64,000 nucleotides of DNA. Source: Henricia sp. BOLD:AAB3569. Its lineage: Eukaryota > Echinodermata > Asteroidea > Spinulosida > Echinasteridae. This document shows, in pieces, positions 57,601 to 64,000 of this stretch (the first letter of the stretch is position 1; each line of letters begins with the position of its first letter). The position numbers and the translations under genes were made by a program. The stretch lies in NCBI GenBank assembly GCA_037783545.1, contig JBBELK010000052.1, forward strand, positions 1,674,001 to 1,738,000, given 5' to 3'. The notes beneath the pieces are model-generated. The model was not told where the DNA came from. It saw only the letters and a list, made by a program, of their open reading frames with translations, and made no database searches.

Positions 57601-60600
57601 ACGCTTTCAATAAATTTTATAACCGCGACGATCCCCGGGTAGTTCCCTGTCTCATCAAGGGTTATGTAAGCTGCGCGCCACGCCTGGACGATCTTTTCGC
57701 CACATACGGCGGTTGAGGCGGTCATCGTATCATGTACATTGTACGTCATGTCAGCGCACCAGCCAACGAAGTACATACGCGCGCCTGAATACAGAAACTG
57801 TGCATGCAGAGCTAGAGCTGAATGTAGTGCCCTGGACTGCACTGGTGAGTACGGTGGCTGATTCTCGCCATTTTTTTAGCGCGCACCTTGGTTTTTTTTT
57901 TACAGTAAAACTTCGCTGTACTATCATGACTATAGCGTATTTTCGCCGCACTATTGCGTATTTTCGCTGCACTATTGCAAAATTTCGCCGTACTATTCCC
58001 GCGAAATTTCGCCGTACTATGTACGGCGCGTAGAATCCATCAACTAAAAGTACTGCATTGGAGTACATGTACAAGTGTCTATAATCCTTCCAGTGTATGG
58101 ATTCTACATTTATTCGGATCGATTTCGATCACGCACTGCCTAGCGGTGGCGCGACTGCTTTTCAGGGACCAAATAAATTGATTAAAAGTTTGTTTTGGAC
58201 TGGAGGGCAGGGATTGACTTGTACTTTTCCTTAAACTCAATTTTTTTCTTTAAACTCTTGTTACCCTTAAGCCTTGACTTCGACTACACGCAGATGCCTC
58301 CATATGATTGTGCACAAAAAAAATTGGCAAAAAAAAAAAAAATCCCTACCTACCTACCCTATTTTGAAATGCCATGTAATCGGAAGCAGAACTATTTTTT
58401 TTTTTGGCCTAATTTACGGAGTCGTATGACTTGGTTGCCATGAAATTAAACTTTAATTTTGGAGCCGGAGGGAAATTTTCCCATTTTTTTCTCTAAAAAG
58501 GGTTTTTGCGGGTTTTTCGCCCTTCCCGTAATTAGCGTAAATTTCAGTGTCGCTGCATGTATAATATTTCTTGTGATGTTGTTCTTCTGTAACCATTAGT
58601 TTTGTTCAATTGTGCGAATGTTGTGTCTTATTCCAGTTTGTTTGTGATTGTGAAGTTGTTTAATTTAATATATTTGTTTTATGAGTGTTTGCAGGGCCCT
58701 AATGGAAACCAGTTTCTGTAAACTGTTTGGGCACACCCTGGGTAAAAAAATTGAATAAATAAATAAATAAATGACAAGGTAAACTGCAAAGTCCCAAGCA
58801 CTTTTTATGAATGAAGTTTGGCTGTGCACATAGCAGTACCAGTATCATTCTTTACTCCGTGGTTACAGTACATTACGTACATGTACATGTACACATGTAA
58901 ATGGCAGATCATGTAAAAATACCAAGTACATGTAGGCCTAATAATAAAAATTATCACCAAGGTACACAATGTATCAAAGCGATGTTGCCATTATTATTGC
59001 TGCCATCATGGAATCGTCAGAATCATCTCGCTTCATATACAACATGCATGTGCGAGTACGCCGCCACTATACCGTGGCCGCTAAAACATATTTCTGAATT
59101 CAAAAATACTATCTCTTAATGGTAATATTCCGAATGCAAATTATTGTTAACAACGGCAAAATATGCGCATTTGTCGTGACATTTGTAGCGACATTTGTAG
59201 CTTACAATCGGCAAGAATCTCAACCCGGGGCGAACTCAACCCTGCTCGTTTCACACTACCGTTTTCAACCCGGGGCAAGCGTTTCAACCCGGGGCGAAAA
59301 TGTTCAACCCTGGTCCCGAGCAGGGTTGAGTTCAACCCCGGATTGAAACCAATCTGGGGGTTGACGTGGGGTTGGCGTAGGGTTGAAATTTCTCAAGTGT
59401 TAAACGTCGTTTTTTTCAACCCCGCGCCAACCCTCCGAGATTTTGTAAGTGTGAAAAGCCCTCTAGCCGTTTGACACAGGAAAACTCACTTTGGTCGAGT
59501 AGTTAAAGGTGTTGTATACATGGTTTGCAATAAAAAAAATAATCCAAGTTATCACAAAATAACCACCCTTGATAACAGTACGGTATGGAAAATTTAAGTA
59601 CTGAAATTAAGTAGCGTCCACATTTTTTTTGCCATTCCGCTGCCTTTTTATTGCCGTTCAACTGCCTCAACACCAATTTTGGACGTTCACAGTGTGGACG
59701 AGTTTCCATTCTACCGACAGAAGAATAAACGCGGATGGAAGACGATAATGGTAGCCGCTAGCGGCAAATGCCAGAAGTTTTAGATTATTTCAGATGACAA
59801 GAATACACTGTACGTGGGTCTTTTCACAGTAATGGGGTACATTTGAAAAATAAGTCAATAATTCCTTTCAGATGTCTTTAGTTTATCCCAAAATTAAAGA
59901 AATTTCCTTGTACTGTTCTCGGGAGATAACTTTTTCCCAAAAAGGTAAGAAATTGCTGCCATAACATGCATTTTTGAAAAGCTTGTGTACAAATTTTCCT
60001 ATTACGTACCGGGTATGTAACATGGACAGACCATTTTGTGACATTTTTTTCTGTCTTTGTTACATACGTAATAGGAAAATTTGTGCACGGGGTTTTCAGA
60101 AAATGAAATGTACATGTATGTTGTAGGACTATTTTTTTTACTCCTTCGTGCAAAAGTTATTTCCTCAGTTTAGCTGGATAATTTAAAGACAAAATTAAGA
60201 CAATTGAACTAAACTGAGACCTAAAATCTTGTATGTCACAGAAATGTACCCCATTACTGTGGAAAGACCCATTTCTGAAACTTGTGGCCAAAAAAACCCA
60301 TAATGTACATTACTCTAATAACTGGTATTCCTTGGTGTGCAGAGAAGGTTGGAGTTTGAAATCCAACCAGAGCAATAAAGATTAATTATGAAGTGTCTCT
60401 TTTTGCTTCCAGGCCACCCACCTATTCCTAGATCATTTGAACAAAGTACGAGCTTGGCACAATGTGGCTCCCGTATCGTGGAAGACCGCCGAACGATTCC
60501 TCATGGCCAGAAAGTTTGACGTTAAGAGAGCGCTGGAGCTTTACAAGAACCATGCAGTAAGTACATGTAATTTCAACAGTTAGGCCTATATCATTAACAA

Positions 60601-63600
60601 AAATCATATTTTCCTTAATAGGTTACTTGGGAGACACGAGAGGGTAATTATCGGGGTATTAGGGAGACATCGACAAATAGGGAGAAATGGCCATGTCTCC
60701 CTATTTTCAAGAAGGTTAAAAACAATTTTTATTACGTTATTAAGCATTTTTATTAGGTTCTTAACCATTCTTTTTAGGTTACGAACCATTTTTGTTTAGG
60801 TCACAAACCATTTTTTTTTGGAGCTTTACATGTAGGTAAAATAAGAGTTTCCATTAGCGACATTGTTTACTTGACTCAGTGGTCGTTTAAGAAATGGTTC
60901 CCTTTAATGTCTCCCAAATGCCCCATTCTCGGTAATTATTTTCCTCCTGATGATGATAATAATAATGGCAGGGCTTGCCCTTAATTTTTTCTGAGAGTAG
61001 CCCACTGGGCTAGTAAATTGTGTTTTTTACTAGCCCGCAGAAATTTTTACTAGCCCATGAAATGTTTGAAAAATAAAAAAAACAAAGCATTAAAATATTG
61101 ACTAGCACTGTCTACTGAGAAAGTTGATTTTTGTTCATCCCCCCAACCTCCCCCCCATGGCTAGAAATCACTGTCGCTGGTAGTGGAGTCGGGATGTTCT
61201 TCCTCCTCTTCTTCAGTCCTTCATTTTTAAAAAAGTCAGGAGAGCCCTAAATTGCTCTTCTGAGATAATCGAGGAGAGCTACCGGTAATAGCTCTCCTAA
61301 TAAAAAAAAAAGTTCCTTAAAATCTTTGAAAACACTGCTTTTGGGGAAAAATCAAATGTTTAGCCTGTTTGGGGCCGAGTCAGTCTGGGGCCGAGTTTGT
61401 ACACAAGGCAATAGGGGCCGAGTTGGTCTGGGGCCGAGTTTGTACACAAGGCAATTGGGGCCGAGTCAGTCTGGGTACGAGTTTGTACACAAGGCAATTG
61501 GGGCCGAGTCAGTCTGGGTACGAGTTTGTACACAAGGCAATTGGGGCCGAGTCAGTCTGGGGCCGAGTTTGTACACAAGGCAAAGGGGGCCGAGTTGGTC
61601 TGGGGCCGAGTTTGGGGCTGAGCCAGTCTGGGGCCGCAGTCCGATACCAGATGCATGTATGTCTATGCACGTATATTGCACACAAGCTGTGTTGGACACA
61701 ATGCAGACCCAAGCTGTGGCCGTGTGTTGCACGTGGAAAAATGCGACCATCACCGTACAAATGCCGTACAGCGTTGGCGTTCGGACACTTGGTCATTGAT
61801 GGTCCCGTTATTTTTTGAGGAGCGCTATTTTTTACGCTCCCCGAAAATTACGAGGAGCGCCTGCTCGATCGCGCTCCTTAAAAATGAAGGTCTGTGACAC
61901 ACAAAAGGTAAAGCTTTGAAGAGTTCGTTTTATTTTCAATAATCACATCTGGAAAACAAGGAACGTGCACATGTTTTAAGTAGCCCGCCGGGCAAGTTGA
62001 AAAGTGGATTTTACTTGCCCACAGCAGTTTTTACTAGACAATGTACGCCGGGCTAGCGTTAAGGTCGAGTCCTGAATGGATATAGCGCACATGTCCACCC
62101 TGCAGGGTGCTCCTGGCGCTGTTACCATTATTATCGCTGCCATCAGGGAATCACCAGAATCATTTTGCTTCATCTACATTGTAGGTGGCTGCTGGCCAGG
62201 CGCTAGGCGCTTAACCCTATTAGCAGTTACATGTACATGTAGATTGTGGCATTCCCCTAACAGCTTCCCAAGTATCGCTTGGGTTGACGAGGCAACTGGG
62301 ATTAAGTGCCTTGCCCATGGACACAGACACTGTCATAGTGGGGCTTGAACCCACAACCTTTTCATACCCACTAGACCACATGCACTCCACAAATAAATTC
62401 ATGTGGTGTTTAATAACATTGTTATTTAACTCTTTTAGTAAGGTTTTTCTTGTCAACGCATGAAATACTGTCACTTAAAAGTACATCATCTGCAGTGACC
62501 CCAATGTTTTTTTCATGAGTTGACAAGAAAAACCTTACTAAAACAGTTAATAACAATGTAACACTGGTCACATGAATTCACTTTTGTCAAAAATTGTATT
62601 TTGTGTGAGAAATTAACAACTGAAGGTGGTTTTCTAAAAGTATTTTGCAAAAGACTTTTTTACCATTCATCTCAACACAAAAGCCATGAATTTTCAAGTT
62701 TTCTGAAGTACATGTACGTACGTGTACATGTACATGTAATACTGCCTCTACCGGTATGTGGCTGAAATTTCTACACGGCAGTTTTATCAACATGAGCTTT
62801 TAATCACGAGTGGAAATAACGTCCTTTGTAACAGTTTACCAAACATGTACTCTACCTTTAACATGGCCTAAAAAGGAAGAGGAATTTCTCGAATGGCATT
62901 TTGCTATTCACTGTAAAGTTAATCACTTTTAGGCAGTGTATGGTGTTTTGATGAACATCATGCAAAGGCAGTCTTAAACTGTATGCTGCATTAAGTTGTT
63001 CTGCAGATACTGTAGTGTTAAAATTCACAAAACATACAAGGCCATGCCTCTTCAGACAATCTGAAGACAAAATCTTGCTGTAATGTACATGAGTCTTTCC
63101 AGGGTAAAGTGGGCATTTTGGCAACACAGACCATATTTTCCAGAAAATACCTTTGTCTGGTCTCAAAATAAAAGAAATAAGTTTCAGTTGTTCTGCAGAG
63201 ATAACTCAGGCCCGAAAAGGGTTACAAATAGTGTGACAACATGCCTTTATAAAAGCCCTGTGTACAAATTTCCAATATACGCCCCCATGTACATGTAGTT
63301 GAGGCAGGGCGTCGGGAAAGGAGTCCTTAGTTACCGGAATGGTCTACATATAATATGACAAGCAATTGTTTTGTGTGTTTGTGCTTGCAGTCGCTGAGAC
63401 AAAGGGAGGGCCTCTGTCGATTATCGCCCACAGAGGAACCACTGAGCAGAGAGCTACTCAGTGGAAAATTCACAATTCTGGTGAGTTGTCTGTCAAAATG
63501 TGTTGATGGATATTGCATGGATTTGATGCATTCTTTGGCCAACAAGGGACTCCATGCAGATAACCACTGTAGCAGTATTGTTTAGTGAGTGCATTGATGA

Positions 63601-64000
63601 GTAGATGACTTCTACATCGGTAGCTTGAAAAAAGTTTCAGAAATTGCGATTTAAAGGCTTTTATTCACGACGGCACATATTACGGTCATTTGGTTTTAAA
63701 GACATTCTTCAAGTTTTTATGATGGAAGTGTAATTCCTGAAAAACTGAAATGTACATGTAATCCCATTCTCAATAAGTTTCAGACGTACTTAAGAGTACA
63801 TACATTGTACGTGTACTGTACGTACTTCCAAAACGGAGGGATTTCTGGACCTATCACGCTTTCGTGAAGAGTAAAGCCCAGTAAACACCGGCACTTTTTC
63901 GGCTGACGCGACTTAACTCAACTCAACTAAACTTGTTGGCTACAGTTGGTGTCAGTCGGTGATAGTCGGGCCTAGTTTTTCAACAGTGCTGAAAAACTAG
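48636..64000 (+). CDS. PTPN9: PTPN9 (MEG2) CRAL-TRIO tyrosine phosphatase gene, first three coding exons
   Basis: Cytoplasmic phosphatase with an N-terminal CRAL-TRIO/Sec14 lipid-binding domain that in vertebrates places it on secretory vesicles. Exons 48636-48668, 60413-60556 and 63391-63480 are all phase 0 and give 89 residues: MAAVLSEDEEK, then ATHLFLDHLNKVRAWHN and VAPVSWKTAERFLMARKFDV, then REGLCRLSPTEEPLSRELLS and GKFTIL. The block W-x5-P-x-SW-x8-FLMARKFDV and the later EEPLxSExLSGKFTIL are specific to PTPN9. The rest of CRAL-TRIO and the catalytic phosphatase domain must lie beyond 64000. Introns are 11.7 kb and 2.8 kb. Confidence 0.92.
48884..49745. repeat. Inverted repeat pair in PTPN9 intron 1
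   Basis: GTTGGGTGCAATCTTCATGC then TCGGCGCAAATTC (48892-48925) is inverted at 49704-49738 (TTTGCGCCGAGCATAAAGAT, TGCGCCCAAC). About 45 bp of arm; probably the ends of a degraded element. Confidence 0.6.
49746..50370. other. PTPN9 intron 1, early part
   Basis: No gene. TACATGTAC words near 49740 and 49940, and a (TTTA)n tract at 50322-50340. Confidence 0.4.
50374..50690 (+). repeat. 43-bp minisatellite, copy 1 (about seven units)
   Basis: Units start at 50374, 50417, 50460, 50503, 50546, 50589 and 50632. Each is GGGCCGAGTCAGTCTGG followed by GGCCGAGTTTGTACACAAGG and CAATT, with variants GTTGGTC and GGGTACGAG. The flank CACGTATATTGCACACAAGC on the right is shared with the copy at 61372. Open frames here are the repeat read in different frames. 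Confidence 0.95.
50691..52422. other. PTPN9 intron 1, middle part
   Basis: Contains the shared minisatellite flank to about 50800 and a paired segment GATCGAATTCGGTACATTTC / GACGATCAAATTCGGTAAAA near 51030-51130. A 31-bp tandem duplication (CACCCTGCCGTATGCAA) lies at about 51601-51662. Two opposing short frames at 51632-51923 show no domain. Confidence 0.45.
52423..52546. mobile_element. GCTCGTCA fold-back element, copy d, with TTAA on both sides
   Basis: TTAA at 52423-52426, then AGGCACAGGCTCGTCAGC; right end CGAGCCTCTGCCT followed by TTAA. It shows that this family uses TTAA targets. Confidence 0.85.
52547..53665 (-). mobile_element. ATAAGCCGCACC-motif element, copy 2 (inverted)
   Basis: Reverse complement of 9537-10540: the shared CACACATAAAGAGAAGTTTG, AAAGAGCTGTTTGTTTTAAG and TGGTGCGGCTTATATG occur in the opposite order. 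It is truncated or diverged at the 53.6-kb end. Confidence 0.7.
53799..54123. mobile_element. MITE with GGCC ends and 3-bp duplication (Harbinger-like)
   Basis: TGA on both sides; ends GGCCAAACAAAATAAATAGT and ATTTATTTTGTTTGGCC, with the inner GTGTTTACAGTAAC inverted as well. Three-bp duplications fit PIF/Harbinger, although TWA is the usual target. Confidence 0.7.
54255..54562. mobile_element. Fold-back element with C-run and G-run in opposite arms
   Basis: Arms TGCACCTATCAATTGTT, then a C-run (54282-54312), then CTACCCCACCTAAGAGGTGG; inverted on the right with a G-run (54519-54540) and AACAATTGATAGGTGCA. It resembles the plan, but not the sequence, of 18583-18849. Confidence 0.85.
54590..54788. 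mobile_element. MITE with CGGCATTCCTTACTTTTAG ends
   Basis: A 19-bp end is inverted exactly as CTAAAAGTAAGGAATGCCG. The interior of about 160 bp is not palindromic. Confidence 0.8.
55136..55622. mobile_element. Long fold-back element, AGTCTTTCC family, copy 2
   Basis: Left end ATCTTTCCACAGTACAGTAAA, right end TTTACCATGGAAAGACTCA. Arms contain GGCAACACAGACCATATTTT and GTCTGGTCTCAAAATAAAAG, and the centre contains TAACCGGGACGGACACAGTC. Confidence 0.85.
55623..56509. other. PTPN9 intron 1, late part
   Basis: No supported gene. A 94-codon frame at 56225-56509 has a GTGAAAGTAAGTG-like end, but no acceptor or family that I can recognise. Confidence 0.35.
56510..56865 (+). repeat. Dispersed repeat with internal palindrome, copy 2
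   Basis: Same blocks as 15040-15550 with a shortened palindrome (TCTTCTGTCTTAGAAGAC at the centre). Confidence 0.75.
57189..57435 (+). mobile_element. LINE reverse transcriptase C-terminus (3' end of ORF2)
   Basis: The frame reads TRETRQSAEKTLKISFAQK, then FAVTGAAIWNSLSAYLRTM and SFKSELRQTFM with a TGA stop. The WNSLxxxLR and SFKxxLKxxL signature is typical of the end of CR1/L2/jockey-type RT proteins. The 5' part is missing, as usual for LINE copies. The 3' UTR continues after a nested insertion at 58410. Confidence 0.8.
57436..58409. mobile_element. Harbinger-like non-autonomous element nested in the LINE
   Basis: Flanked by TAA (57433-57435 and 58410-58412). Ends GGCCAAAAAAAATAATAGTTCTGCTTCCG are inverted at 58383-58409. 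TWA-type 3-bp duplications are the PIF/Harbinger norm. The interior includes a GTACTATTTCGCC-type mini-repeat at 57930-58020 and an 83-codon minus frame at 57591-57842 of unknown origin. Confidence 0.8.
58410..58775 (+). mobile_element. LINE 3' UTR and (AAAT)n tail
   Basis: CAGGGCCCTAATGGAAACCA, TGTTTGGGCACACCCTGGGT and a final AATAAATAAATAAAT are the usual 3' end of CR1/L2-like LINEs of marine invertebrates. It continues the copy interrupted at 57436. Confidence 0.75.
58776..59815. other. PTPN9 intron 1, last part
   Basis: AACCCGGGGCGAA / TTCAACCCTGG words are repeated and inverted at 59220-59450, probably a degraded fold-back. No gene. Confidence 0.4.
59816..60272. mobile_element. Long fold-back element, GGGGTACATTT family, copy 2
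   Basis: Ends GTGGGTCTTTTCACAGTAAT and ATTACTGTGGAAAGACCCA, then GGGGTACATTT. The centre repeats TTTCCTATTACGTA and its inverse. The outer GTCTTTCCA is like the AGTCTTTCC family. Confidence 0.85.
60413..60556 (+). CDS. PTPN9: PTPN9 exon 2 (CRAL-TRIO N-terminal helices)
   Basis: Acceptor TTTTTGCTTCCAG ends at 60412; donor GTAAGT from 60557. 48 codons: ATHLFLDHLNKVRAW, HNVAPVSWKTAERFLMARKF, DVKRALELYKNHA. Strong match to PTPN9. Confidence 0.95.
60969..62074. mobile_element. hAT-like non-autonomous element carrying the minisatellite
   Basis: Ends CAGGGCTTGCCCTTAA and TTAAGGTCGAGTCCTG are inverted with few mismatches. Subterminal ACTAGCCC / GGGCTAG boxes occur at both ends (about 60990-61050 and 61980-62055). 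No clean 8-bp duplication was seen. Confidence 0.65.
61372..61640 (+). repeat. 43-bp minisatellite, copy 2 (about six units)
   Basis: Units start at 61372, 61415, 61458, 61501, 61544 and 61587, the same consensus as 50374. The right flank to about 61745 is also shared. It lies in PTPN9 intron 2, inside the element at 60969-62074. Confidence 0.95.
62205..62392 (-). mobile_element. tRNA-derived SINE, minus strand
   Basis: Minus-strand box A TGGTCTAGTGGGTA (62366-62379) and box B GGTTCAAGCCCC (62340-62352), then a GGGCAAGGCACTTAATCCC Deu-like core. The body differs from the CTTCGGAAGG SINE, so this is another family. Confidence 0.75.
62395..62580. mobile_element. Fold-back element
   Basis: AATAACATTGTTATTTAACT and AGTAAGGTTTTTCTTGTCAA on the left match inverted TTGACAAGAAAAACCTTACT and AATAACAATGT on the right. 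It abuts the SINE. Confidence 0.75.
63090..63283. mobile_element. AGTCTTTCC family, one arm only (copy 3)
   Basis: GAGTCTTTCCAGGGTAAAG, then GGCAACACAGACCATATTTT, continuing to the centre of the element, then ending. It lies about 100 bp before PTPN9 exon 3. Confidence 0.75.
63391..63480 (+). CDS. PTPN9: PTPN9 exon 3
   Basis: Acceptor TTGTGCTTGCAG ends at 63390; donor GTGAGT from 63481. 30 codons: SLRQREGLCRLSPTEEPLSR, ELLSGKFTIL. It matches the PTPN9 segment KLKPHEEPLRSEILSGKFTIL at the start of the lipid-binding fold. Confidence 0.95.
63481..64000. other. PTPN9 intron 3, cut by window edge
   Basis: No gene. Ends in a hairpin CTAGTTTTTCA / TGAAAAACTAG (63972-64000) with a 7-base loop, possibly the centre of a fold-back continuing outside. 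Confidence 0.45.

Overview
This is eukaryotic nuclear DNA, most likely from a marine invertebrate and probably a deuterostome (echinoderm, hemichordate or amphioxus type). The phylum is an inference. The evidence is split genes with GT-AG introns, very frequent TACATGTA and GTAGGCCTAC words, tRNA-derived SINEs with (AAC)n or (TAA)n tails, and many fold-back (MITE-like) elements. Four host genes can be read exon by exon. Everything else is intron or intergenic DNA filled with mobile-element debris.

Layout. (1) 1-19504, minus: a CDC34/UBE2R ubiquitin-conjugating enzyme gene with five exons; its last codons lie beyond position 1. (2) 22752-32213, minus: a UDP-glucuronosyltransferase gene that looks complete (four coding exons, 526 aa, signal peptide, UGT signature, C-terminal membrane helix). 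(3) About 34.4-37.1 kb, minus: a broken fossil of a type-B DNA polymerase with N-terminal zinc fingers, of Polinton-like or related virus-like origin. (4) 42977-44858, plus: an intact two-exon BTB-BACK-Kelch (KLHL) gene, probably a CUL3 ubiquitin-ligase adaptor. (5) 48636 to beyond 64000, plus: the first three coding exons of PTPN9 (MEG2), a CRAL-TRIO protein tyrosine phosphatase. The four genes are not an operon and share no pathway, though UBE2R and KLHL both belong to cullin-based ubiquitylation.

Mobile elements. Several families occur two to five times: fold-backs with GCTCGTCA arms flanked by TTAA, TTAA-flanked elements with AGGGACACACCGGC ends, TTAA-flanked elements with AGGAG ends, and two long fold-backs with related GTCTTTCC outer ends. 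Other families have GGCTTATA-type motifs, CTGCTTTCGAG ends, or GGCC ends with 3-bp target duplications. There is one clean hAT-like element with an 8-bp duplication, LINE 3' ends, Tc1-like pieces, and a 43-bp minisatellite present in two PTPN9 introns. The most striking structure is a set of concentric inverted repeats at 46.5-47.5 kb. Another is a 2-kb inverted repeat at 37.8-39.8 kb whose arms carry a motif repeated every 43-52 bp.

I found no convincing wholly new coding system. The points most worth a second look are the nested palindromes, the periodic-arm inverted repeat, the 43-bp minisatellite, a one-residue insertion beside the UBE2R active site, a Gln-to-Leu change in the UGT donor site, and a fold-back element sitting almost on a UGT splice acceptor.
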